A stretch of DNA of 5,988 nt from Nitrospirota bacterium (GTDB taxonomy: Bacteria > Nitrospirota > JACRHJ01), in the NCBI GenBank assembly GCA_027328825.1, contig DAHWTK010000095.1:1-5988 (forward strand). The letters run 5' to 3'. Below are positions 1 to 4,955 of this stretch, one piece after another; position 1 is the stretch's first letter; every line of letters begins with the position of its first letter. The translations under genes were made by a program, and so were the position numbers. The notes below the pieces were generated by a model. It saw only the letters and a list, made by a program, of their open reading frames with translations, searched no databases and was not told the DNA's origin.

Positions 1-863
1 GCGTTGGCTATGAGATTGCACATCACCCGCTCAAGGTGTTCCTTGTCTGCGAGGACAGGCGGGAGGTTCGGATCGAACTCCATTCTCGTAATATGTCCCT
101 TGTCGTTTATCTGGGGGGCCATGTTCTTTATGGACTCCGTTATCAGGGACTGTATTTTCATGGGCCTTCTGTCGAGCTCAAGCGCTTTCTCTTTTATCCT
201 GCCCGCGGAAAGAATGTTTCTCACAAGCCTAAGCATCCTTTGCGCGTTTACCAGTATCCCTTCTATGGGCTGTTTTTGTTTTTCAGGCACGTGGCCGAGC
301 TCGCCTGAGAGGATAATCGAGCTGTAGCCGAGGATGGAGGTAAGGGGGGTTTTGAGATCGTGAGTGAGCATCGCAGTGAACTCGTCTTGCTCCTTCGTCT
401 TCTCCTCGACTGCCTTTTCGAGGTTCGCCGCCTGCTCCTTCAGCTTTTCCTCGAGACGGACACGCTCGGTAACGTCCACGATAATCTCAACCGCGCCGAT
501 TATCCTGCCGTCTCTGTTTTTGAGCGGGACGCCCATGTTCTCGACGATGAAGTCGTTGCGCACGCGCCTTTCGAACTTGAACGGTTTCCCTTTCTTAAGG
601 GCGTTTTTCACGCCGCAGAAATCGCATATCCTCTCCTCGCCTGTGCGGGCCGCGTCGTTCTTGTATATGCCGTTAACGTCGTAGCAGTGCTGTCCCTCGA
701 TGTCTTTGGACTTGATGCCGATTTTTTCTTCGAGGAAGGGATTTATCCTGATGTAACGCATATCGGTGGTAAGGTAGGATATGCCTATCGGGAGGTTTGA
801 GAAAAGTGCCTCGAACTGCTCACGCCAGTTTTCCAGTGATTCCCCGGCTTTACATTCAGGCAT
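1..863 (-). CDS. PAS-domain sensor histidine kinase, partial (C-terminus beyond left edge)
   Basis: The minus strand reads open from an ATG at 863-861 to the left edge, giving 287 complete residues. There is no signal peptide or membrane segment, so the kinase should be cytoplasmic. Residues about 14-132 form a PAS sensor domain ending in the usual DVTER boundary. It carries three cysteines, C60 (HCYD) and C80/C83 (ICDFCG), a layout I recall from PAS kinases of sulfate- and metal-reducing bacteria. A charged, coiled-coil-like linker (about 133-163) leads to the H-box THDLKTPL, with the likely autophosphorylated His at 168, and a dimerisation helix. The start of the ATPase domain follows (PVLADKEHLERVMCNLIAN, the N-box) and is cut by the window edge. 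The rest of the ATPase domain and any receiver domain are not visible. An AGGA sequence lies 9 bases before the ATG. The gene is divergent from ispE. The ligand and partner regulator cannot be told from the sequence. Confidence 0.93.
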   Translation of the reverse strand, partial: MPECKAGESLENWREQFEALFSNLPIGISYLTTDMRYIRINPFLEEKIGIKSKDIEGQHCYDVNGIYKNDAARTGEERICDFCGVKNALKKGKPFKFERRVRNDFIVENMGVPLKNRDGRIIGAVEIIVDVTERVRLEEKLKEQAANLEKAVEEKTKEQDEFTAMLTHDLKTPLTSILGYSSIILSGELGHVPEKQKQPIEGILVNAQRMLRLVRNILSAGRIKEKALELDRRPMKIQSLITESIKNMAPQINDKGHITRMEFDPNLPPVLADKEHLERVMCNLIAN

Positions 864-865
864 GT

Positions 866-882
866 TAAAACGTCCTGTTTTA
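866..882 (-). promoter_or_regulatory. Inverted repeat around the ribosome binding site of the histidine kinase
   Basis: TAAAAC and GTTTTA form a perfect 6-base inverted repeat with a 5-base centre. Read on the minus strand the centre is AGGAC, the apparent Shine-Dalgarno sequence, and the kinase ATG begins two bases after the repeat. It could be a weak RNA hairpin that presents the ribosome site in its loop, or a DNA operator. The stem has only one G-C pair, so the RNA structure would be marginal. The repeat is seen directly; the function is inferred. Confidence 0.4.
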
Positions 883-895
883 GTGTGATGTAATA

Positions 896-913
896 CTTAC
901 ATATATTAGTAAG
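896..913. repeat. 18-base imperfect palindrome, operator-like
   Basis: CTTAC and GTAAG flank an AT-rich 8-base centre whose middle ATAT is also symmetric, so 14 of 18 positions match the reverse complement. It lies 33-50 bases upstream of the kinase start codon, a usual place for a regulator site. No regulator family is recognised. Confidence 0.35.
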
Positions 914-998
914 CAAGAAGCGGGCCACGGCAAAATAAGATGAAAGTCGCCGAAAGAAATTCTTTGTTTATAAAGGGTTATATTCGCAAGTTTCACTT

Positions 999-1021
999 TT
1001 GAAATTTCAAGTTGTCTTGAA
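999..1021. repeat. Two overlapping inverted repeats
   Basis: TTGAAATTTCAA (999-1010) is a perfect 12-base palindrome. It overlaps a second inverted repeat, TTCAAG (1006-1011), TTGT, CTTGAA (1016-1021), which could form a 6-bp stem with a 4-base loop. The TTCAA half is shared, so the two symmetries are alternatives as nucleic-acid structures. No T-run follows, so a terminator is unlikely. Regulator binding is possible but inferred. Confidence 0.4.
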
Positions 1022-1026
1022 GCGCG

Positions 1027-1041
1027 AAAACGCTCAGTTTT
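1027..1041. repeat. AAAAC-N5-GTTTT inverted repeat
   Basis: AAAAC (1027-1031), a 5-base centre and GTTTT (1037-1041) form a perfect inverted repeat. The same arms occur with a 5-base centre at 866-882 and a 3-base centre at 4996-5010, always in intergenic DNA. Confidence 0.35.
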
Positions 1042-1061
1042 GAGTGAGTGGTTATGCTTAA

Positions 1062-1074
1062 AACCATTATGGTT
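1062..1074. repeat. 13-base perfect palindrome AACCAT-T-ATGGTT
   Basis: AACCAT and ATGGTT flank a single central T. As RNA the loop would be too tight for the full stem, so if functional it is more likely a protein-binding dyad. It sits about 33 bases upstream of the proposed ispE -35 box. Confidence 0.4.
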
Positions 1075-1106
1075 CCCGACGCTTTCTTGACGCTTATTCA
1101 ATGAAG

Positions 1107-1135
1107 TTGACTTTTTGTGCGGATAAATATAGACT
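1107..1135 (+). promoter_or_regulatory. Possible sigma-70-type promoter of ispE
   Basis: TTGACT (1107-1112) matches the -35 consensus at 5 of 6 positions. Two overlapping -10 candidates follow: TATAGA (1128-1133, 15-base spacer) and TAGACT (1130-1135, 17-base spacer). Either places the transcript start only a few bases from the ispE ATG at 1145, and no Shine-Dalgarno sequence lies between. This suggests a leaderless or nearly leaderless message. No transcript data support it. Confidence 0.45.
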
Positions 1136-1144
1136 CCTCGGGCC

Positions 1145-2098
1145 ATGAAAAGGTATACGCAGGTTACAATAAAGGCGCCGGCTAAGGTAAACCTCTCGCT
1201 CGAGGTATTGGGCAAAAGGCCGGACGGCTATCACGACATAGTAAGCGTCATGCAGGCGCTTGAGCTTGCCGACGACGTGAAAATTACACTGACTGACGGA
1301 GGCCTCGAGGTCGTCTGTGATTCGCCGGACGTGCCAGATGGGTCCGGAAATGTGGCTTACCGGGCAGCCAGGGCGCTTCTTGATGAGGTTGTCCATGCGG
1401 GCCTGGCAGCAGGTTTTAAAGGCGGAGTAAGGATTGAAATAACGAAAAGAACGCCTGTCGCGGCTGGCCTCGGCGGCGGTTCAAGCGATGCGGCGGCAGT
1501 GCTGAAAGGGCTGAATATCCTTCTGGGAGAAGCAGTTGGCGACGAACGTCTCCGGGAGATAGGAGCGAAAATCGGCGCGGACGTGCCATTCTTCCTTTTC
1601 CGGCCTCTGGCGCTCGCCGAGGGCATAGGCGAGAGGCTTAAGGCCCTTGAGCCTTTGGGCGAAATATGGTTCCTTCTTGTAAAACCCTCCTTCGGAGTAT
1701 CCACGTCATGGGTTTATTCACAGTTAAATTTAGGGTTGACAAACAAATCCGGTGATATTAAACTTTCCGAGCTTAATATATTCGCTGGCAGGACGGCAAA
1801 ATTCGCAGATGCCGGTCAACCGGCTCGACCGGCGGCGGACGTCTCCGTTATTGCTTCCTGTCTGAAAAATGACCTTGAACGTGTTACGGTTGTAAGGTAT
1901 CCAGAGATAGACGTCCTGAAAAGAAGGCTGACCGAAGCGGGGGCGCTGGGCGCTTTGATGTCCGGGAGCGGCCCGACGGTGTTCGGCGTTTTCAGGACGG
2001 AAGCGGAAGCCAGGAATACATCCGCGAGCCTTAAGGACACCGGCTGCAGATTGATCGTCACGAGAAACATCCCCAGTTGGCCGGCGCCTGTTCTCTAA
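1145..2098 (+). CDS. ispE: 4-diphosphocytidyl-2-C-methyl-D-erythritol kinase
   Basis: IspE phosphorylates the 2-hydroxyl of CDP-methylerythritol with ATP, a middle step of the non-mevalonate (MEP) route to isoprenoid precursors in the cytoplasm. The protein is a GHMP-family kinase of 317 residues, slightly longer than the usual 280-300. Visible motifs are PAKVNL with K14, the glycine-rich ATP loop PVAAGLGGGSSDAAA (104-118), GADVPFFL with catalytic D146, and MSGSGPT (272-278) near the C-terminus. The extra length seems to lie in a loop around residues 195-225, encoded by an AT-richer patch. The start is fixed by homology and by an in-frame TAG at 1130-1132 with no start codon between. The usual ribosome site is missing. 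spoVG follows after 58 bases. Confidence 0.97.
   Translation: MKRYTQVTIKAPAKVNLSLEVLGKRPDGYHDIVSVMQALELADDVKITLTDGGLEVVCDSPDVPDGSGNVAYRAARALLDEVVHAGLAAGFKGGVRIEITKRTPVAAGLGGGSSDAAAVLKGLNILLGEAVGDERLREIGAKIGADVPFFLFRPLALAEGIGERLKALEPLGEIWFLLVKPSFGVSTSWVYSQLNLGLTNKSGDIKLSELNIFAGRTAKFADAGQPARPAADVSVIASCLKNDLERVTVVRYPEIDVLKRRLTEAGALGALMSGSGPTVFGVFRTEAEARNTSASLKDTGCRLIVTRNIPSWPAPVL
1736..1764 (+). promoter_or_regulatory. Possible internal promoter inside ispE
   Basis: TTGACA (1736-1741) is a perfect -35 consensus, followed after 17 bases by TAAACT (1759-1764, 4 of 6 matches). It lies in an AT-rich patch of ispE and points toward spoVG, the tRNA and prs. A chance match in coding DNA is quite possible. 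Confidence 0.3.
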
Positions 2099-2100
2099 AG

Positions 2101-2120
2101 CCCCTTGTTTGTTACAGGGG
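2101..2120 (+). other. Small hairpin between ispE and spoVG
   Basis: CCCC and TGT pair with ACA and GGGG, with one bulged T and the loop TTGTT. It begins just after the ispE stop codon. No T-run follows, so it is not a normal intrinsic terminator. It might protect message ends or adjust spoVG translation, whose purine-rich ribosome site (GGGGGGAG, ending at 2150) lies 25-30 bases further on. Confidence 0.35.
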
Positions 2121-2156
2121 GATACTTGAGGGTAGAGCGAGAGGGGGGAGAAGTTT

Positions 2157-2429
2157 ATGGAGGTAACCGAGGTCAAGGTATTTCCTGTTTCCGAAGACAA
2201 ATTGAAGGCATATGTCACGATAACGTTCGACAACTCCTTTGTGGTGCGGGACCTGAAGATCATACAAGGGAAGTCCGGAACGTTCGTTGCCATGCCGAGC
2301 AAGAAGAGAAAGGACGGGACCTACCGGGATATGGCGCACCCGCTCAACACCGAGACGCGCGAGATGATAGAGCAGAAGGTCATGGCGGAATACGACAGGG
2401 AGATGGCCGCTCTCCAGGGGAAGACATGA
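2157..2429 (+). CDS. spoVG: SpoVG family nucleic-acid-binding regulator
   Basis: This 90-residue protein fits the SpoVG family over its whole length. The N-terminus MEVTEVKVFPV, the middle FVVRDLKIIQG and the signature FVAMPSK...YRDMAHP (43-62) are all present, followed by a C-terminal helix (about 65-85). SpoVG was named for sporulation in Bacillus but is widespread in non-sporulating bacteria, where members bind DNA and RNA and adjust gene expression. Its targets here are unknown. A strong ribosome site, GGGGGGAG, ends 6 bases before the ATG. In B. subtilis spoVG also sits between ispE and prs. The stop codon is only 7 bases before tRNA-Gln, so the two are probably on one transcript, and RNA processing would separate them. 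Confidence 0.95.
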   Translation: MEVTEVKVFPVSEDKLKAYVTITFDNSFVVRDLKIIQGKSGTFVAMPSKKRKDGTYRDMAHPLNTETREMIEQKVMAEYDREMAALQGKT

Positions 2430-2436
2430 CATAAGT

Positions 2437-2511
2437 TGGGGCGTCGACAAGCGGTAAGTCAGGAGACTTTGAATCTCCCATTCCCAGGTTCGAATCCTGG
2501 CGCCCCAGCCA
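2437..2511 (+). tRNA. tRNA-Gln, anticodon TTG, CCA encoded
   Basis: A full cloverleaf is visible. The acceptor stem is TGGGGCG (2437-2443) with CGCCCCA (2501-2507). The D arm is GAC...GTC (2446-2460). The anticodon stem is GGAGA (2462-2466) with TCTCC (2474-2478) and the loop CTTTGAA, giving anticodon TTG at 2469-2471. The variable loop has 5 bases, and the T arm is CCAGG, TTCGAAT, CCTGG (2484-2500). G2508 is the discriminator base and CCA is encoded at 2509-2511. The U1-A72 pair and G73 agree with known glutamine tRNAs and their synthetase identity elements. It reads CAA and, with modified U34, CAG codons. Its 3' end doubles as the left arm of a terminator. Confidence 0.98.
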
Positions 2512-2523
2512 GGATTCTTTTTT
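2492..2523 (+). terminator. Intrinsic terminator overlapping the tRNA-Gln 3' end
   Basis: GAATCCTGGC (2492-2501) pairs perfectly with GCCAGGATTC (2508-2517) around the loop GCCCCA, and six T follow at once (2518-2523). This is a textbook intrinsic terminator. The left arm consists of T-loop and T-stem bases and the first 3' acceptor base of the tRNA. The right arm includes the discriminator base and the CCA end. The terminator and the folded tRNA therefore cannot exist together. Confidence 0.85.
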
Positions 2524-2533
2524 ACTTGTAGCT

Positions 2534-2556
2534 GCCCGGCTCATCGGGCCATTTTT
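2534..2556 (+). terminator. Possible second, weaker terminator or leader hairpin upstream of prs
   Basis: GCCCG (2534-2538) pairs with CGGGC (2545-2549) around a 6-base loop, and five T (2552-2556) follow after CA. The stem is short but all G-C. It stands 10 bases after the tRNA-linked terminator and 17 bases before the prs start. It may be a backup terminator or may shape the prs leader. Confidence 0.45.
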
Positions 2557-2573
2557 AAGGACTTGTATAAAGA

Positions 2574-3515
2574 ATGGCGCACGAATTAAAGCTTTTCTCA
2601 GGCAATGCGAATATCGTCCTGGCGAAGGAAATTGCCTTTTATCTGGGTATACCCCTGGGTGACGCCTTCGTCGCGACATTTTCCGATGGGGAGATAAACG
2701 TCAAAATCAACGAGAACGTGAGGGGTATGGACGTCTTCGCCGTCCAGCCGACGTCGTCGCCGGTAAACCATAACCTCATGGAACTGCTTTTGATGATTGA
2801 CGCCTTCAAGAGGGCATCCGCAAAGCGCATTACCGCCGTAATCCCGTATTACGGCTACGCGCGGCAGGACAGAAAGGCCCAGCCCAGGGTGCCTATCACC
2901 GCAAGGCTCGTGGCGGACCTCATAACCACGGCGGGCGCGGCCAGGGTGCTTACGGTTGACCTCCACGCCGGGCAGATACAGGGATTTTTTAACGTGCCGG
3001 TGGATAACCTCTTTGCGACCCCGGTGCTCTTCGATTATCTGAAAGACATAGGACTCGACAATCCCGTCGTAATATCACCGGACGCGGGAGGTGTGGAGCG
3101 GGCAAGGGCGTTCTCGAAAAGGCTCGGCGGGAGCATAGCCATAATCGACAAACGCAGAAGCGCGCCTAATGTGGCCGAGGTGATGAACATCATCGGAGAC
3201 GTCAAGGGCCGCGACGCGCTCCTGCTCGATGACATGATAGACACCGCAGGCACCATAACGAAGGCGGTGGACGCGATAAAGAGAAACGGGGCGAAGAAGG
3301 TTATGGCGGCATGTTCTCACGCCGTCCTGTCCGGCCCCGCCATAAAGAGGCTTAATGAATCCGAGCTTGACAAGGTGGTCGTAACGAATACGATTGCCAT
3401 GGACGGCAAGCAGAAGGAATGCCCGAAGCTCAAGGTGCTTACGGTTGCGCCGCTCATTGGCGAGGCGATAAAGAGGATACACGATGAGAGCTCGCTGAGC
3501 TCGTTGTTTGCATAG
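2574..3515 (+). CDS. prs: Ribose-phosphate pyrophosphokinase (PRPP synthetase)
   Basis: Prs transfers pyrophosphate from ATP to ribose 5-phosphate, making PRPP for purines, pyrimidines, NAD, histidine and tryptophan in the cytoplasm. At 313 residues it has the normal class I length. Visible motifs are FSDGEINVKINENVRG (36-51), YGYARQDRK (93-101, ATP binding), the metal-binding region TVDLHAGQIQGFF (127-139, with H131), SPDAGG (168-173), the flexible catalytic loop DKRRSAPNVAEV (192-203) and the ribose-phosphate loop DDMIDTAGT (219-227). AAGGA (2557-2561) is a somewhat distant ribosome site, 12 bases before the ATG. No convincing promoter lies between the tRNA terminator and the start, so expression may depend on readthrough. 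rplY follows after 9 bases. Confidence 0.98.
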   Translation: MAHELKLFSGNANIVLAKEIAFYLGIPLGDAFVATFSDGEINVKINENVRGMDVFAVQPTSSPVNHNLMELLLMIDAFKRASAKRITAVIPYYGYARQDRKAQPRVPITARLVADLITTAGAARVLTVDLHAGQIQGFFNVPVDNLFATPVLFDYLKDIGLDNPVVISPDAGGVERARAFSKRLGGSIAIIDKRRSAPNVAEVMNIIGDVKGRDALLLDDMIDTAGTITKAVDAIKRNGAKKVMAACSHAVLSGPAIKRLNESELDKVVVTNTIAMDGKQKECPKLKVLTVAPLIGEAIKRIHDESSLSSLFA

Positions 3516-3519
3516 GAGG
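3514..3519 (+). promoter_or_regulatory. rplY ribosome binding site overlapping the prs stop codon
   Basis: AGGAGG is a near-perfect Shine-Dalgarno sequence. Its first two bases are the last two of the prs TAG stop, and it ends 5 bases before the rplY ATG. This geometry favours translational coupling between prs and rplY. Confidence 0.85.
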
Positions 3520-3524
3520 AATAG

Positions 3525-4205
3525 ATGAACAAGACGGCATTGAAGGTTCAAATCCGAGATGGAAGGGGGAAGGGTCCTGCAAGAAGTTTGAGGCGCGAAG
3601 GCAGGATACCGGGAATAATATACGGTGTCGGAGACCCGACGCCGATTTCACTCGATAGCAAGGAACTCTCCCGGATAATAACTTCCGGCGACGGCGGGAG
3701 CAAGCTCCTCTCCATAGAGATGGAAGGCAGGGAGAAGATGGCCATCCTCAGGGATTACCAGGTAGACCCTGTAAAGAACGTCCTGATCCATGCCGACCTT
3801 CAGGAGGTCGCCGAGAACAAGACCGTTCACGTGACCGTGGCCGTAGTGCAGATTGGCGGCCAGCCCGCGGGCGTAAAGGAAGGCGGAATACTCTCCCATC
3901 CCGTGAGGGATATTGTCGTGGAATGTCTGCCTGCAAAGATACCGGAGCACATCGAGGTGGACTGCTCGGGGCTTAAGATGAACGAGTCCGTCCATGTGGG
4001 AAGCCTGAAGCTTCCCGACGGCGTGAAGGCCCTTACGGACGCCGGCACGGTGCTCTTTGCCGTCGCCCCGCCGATATCAGCCGAGAAGCTCGATGCGATG
4101 CTCTCGACAGAAGCCGCAGCGGAAGTGAAGGAGCCTGAAGTCCTGACGAAGAAGAAGGAAGAAGAAGAAAAACCGGAGAAGGCTAAGACCGAAAAGGCGA
4201 AATAG
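3525..4205 (+). CDS. rplY: 50S ribosomal protein L25, long (Ctc/TL5) form
   Basis: This is the two-domain L25 protein that binds 5S rRNA in the large ribosomal subunit. Residues about 5-95 form the L25 domain, with RSLRREGRIPGIIYG (20-34) and the typical HADLQEV (89-95). Residues about 100-182 form the beta-rich TL5/Ctc C-terminal domain. A highly charged lysine/glutamate tail (about 183-226) makes the protein a little longer than typical members; its DNA is an almost pure purine run. In B. subtilis the ctc gene holds the same position after prs and is stress-induced, but no matching stress promoter is recognised here. The start is supported by a strong ribosome site and by homology. pth begins two bases after the stop. 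Confidence 0.96.
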   Translation: MNKTALKVQIRDGRGKGPARSLRREGRIPGIIYGVGDPTPISLDSKELSRIITSGDGGSKLLSIEMEGREKMAILRDYQVDPVKNVLIHADLQEVAENKTVHVTVAVVQIGGQPAGVKEGGILSHPVRDIVVECLPAKIPEHIEVDCSGLKMNESVHVGSLKLPDGVKALTDAGTVLFAVAPPISAEKLDAMLSTEAAAEVKEPEVLTKKKEEEEKPEKAKTEKAK

Positions 4206-4207
4206 TT

Positions 4208-4765
4208 TTGAAGATAGTCGCCGGACTTGGAAATCCCGGGGCAGAATATGCAGGTACGCGCCACAACATAGGGTTCATGGTGGTGGACGCACTCGCCGGG
4301 AAACTCCTCGGAAAAGGCTCTTACAAAAAGTCCTTTGGCGCATTTACGGCAAGGGCCGAATTCGAGGGAGAATCCATCTTGCTGATGAAGCCGCAGACGT
4401 TTATGAACTTGAGCGGCGACGCCGTGGGAGAGGCCATCAGATACTATAGGGTCGCCCCTTCAGACCTGCTCGTTGTTCACGACGACATGGACCTGCCGCT
4501 TGGCAGAATAAGAATCCGCCCTTCCGGGGGCGGCGGGGGCCACAGGGGCGTAACCTCCGTAATATCGCATGTGGGGGCGGATTTCATACGGGTGAGAGTC
4601 GGCATCGGGCGGCCAGACCCAAGGCTCGCCCCGGCTGATTACGTGCTTTCCAGGTTTATCGAGGAAGAGCGGAAGACGGTCGAGGAAACTGTCGCCACTG
4701 CGGCTGAGGCTGTCCTGACGATATTTAAAAAAGGGCTTCCGGCGGCGATGAACAGTTTCAATTAA
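4208..4765 (+). CDS. pth: Peptidyl-tRNA hydrolase
   Basis: Pth cuts the ester bond of peptidyl-tRNAs that drop off ribosomes, freeing tRNA for reuse. The protein has 185 residues, normal for the family. Motifs are GLGNPG (6-11), TRHNIGF (17-23) with catalytic H19, PQTFMNLSG (62-70) with N67, HDDMDLPLG (91-99) with D92, and GGGGGHRG (107-114). Each key residue is one position lower than in E. coli numbering. The start is TTG at 4208: the conserved N-terminus leaves no room for a later start, and no ATG or GTG is available nearby. A weak AAGG (4194-4197) lies inside the end of rplY, so translation is probably coupled to rplY. The Asn usual after the motif histidine (GGHNG) is Arg113 here. Confidence 0.96.
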   Translation: MKIVAGLGNPGAEYAGTRHNIGFMVVDALAGKLLGKGSYKKSFGAFTARAEFEGESILLMKPQTFMNLSGDAVGEAIRYYRVAPSDLLVVHDDMDLPLGRIRIRPSGGGGGHRGVTSVISHVGADFIRVRVGIGRPDPRLAPADYVLSRFIEEERKTVEETVATAAEAVLTIFKKGLPAAMNSFN

Positions 4766-4785
4766 AAGCGGGGGGCGTTATTTCC

Positions 4786-4833
4786 GACGAGAGCGCAGTT
4801 GGGATTAAGTTTCTTACGCTCATCGTTCGTTTT
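4786..4833 (+). other. Imperfect hairpin after pth, possible weak terminator
   Basis: GACGA and GAGCG (4786-4795) pair with CGCTC (4817-4821) and TCGTT (4823-4827), with one bulged A and one G-T pair. The loop itself contains TAAG-TTT-CTTA. TTTT lies at 4830-4833. The position fits a transcript end for pth, but the stem is imperfect and the T-run short. Confidence 0.3.
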
Positions 4834-4849
4834 AATTAATCGGGGGGGC

Positions 4850-4880
4850 ATTCCCGCGAAAGCGGGAATCCGGGTTTTTT
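4850..4880 (+). terminator. dRS3-like inverted repeat, probable terminator after pth
   Basis: ATTCCCGC (4850-4857) and GCGGGAAT (4862-4869) form a perfect 8-bp stem closed by a GAAA tetraloop, very stable in RNA. CCGGG and then six T (4875-4880) follow, so it can act as an intrinsic terminator with a 5-base offset. The sequence fits the ATTCCC-N8-GGGAAT pattern of the dRS3 repeats known from Neisseria, and similar elements are scattered through many proteobacterial genomes. It may therefore be a dispersed repeat that also ends the pth transcript. Confidence 0.65.
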
Positions 4881-4881
4881 C

Positions 4882-4910
4882 TTGATTAATTTATGTAATC
4901 CGGTTATATA
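4882..4910 (+). promoter_or_regulatory. Possible distal promoter of hppA
   Basis: TTGATT (4882-4887) and TATATA (4905-4910) are separated by 17 bases, each matching the sigma-70 consensus at 4 of 6 positions. It would give a leader of roughly 195 bases. In such AT-rich DNA chance matches are common. Confidence 0.3.
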
Positions 4911-4955
4911 TAGTCTTCTCGTCGGTAGTCTTATTATTGTATTAATATTTTTAAT

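Larger units (their letters stand above)
864..1144. other. Divergent intergenic region between the histidine kinase and ispE
   Basis: This 281-base region is AT-richer than the flanking genes and separates two divergent genes, so promoters for both should lie here. I see a possible ispE promoter at its right end and no convincing promoter for the kinase. It holds an unusual number of short palindromes (896-913, 999-1010, 1006-1021, 1027-1041, 1062-1074), listed separately. I find no small gene with a credible start and ribosome site. Confidence 0.6.

Noticed and set aside
4..800. Plus-strand open frames at 4-327 and 360-800
   Set aside because: They lie opposite the well-supported histidine kinase, have no family resemblance and no ribosome site.
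880..1396. Minus-strand open frames at 880-1215 and 1094-1396
   Set aside because: They overlap the ispE start and the palindromic gap, and their translations show no domain or plausible start.
2484..2517. Attachment-site duplication at the tRNA 3' end
   Set aside because: The trailer resembles the T-stem (CCAGG-TTC and CCAGGATTC), but it is too short, has no integrase nearby, and is fully explained by the terminator.
4147..4205. Programmed frameshift in the purine-rich end of rplY
   Set aside because: The reading frame is intact to the stop, the tail is typical of charged L25 ends, and no standard slippery heptamer with a downstream structure is seen.
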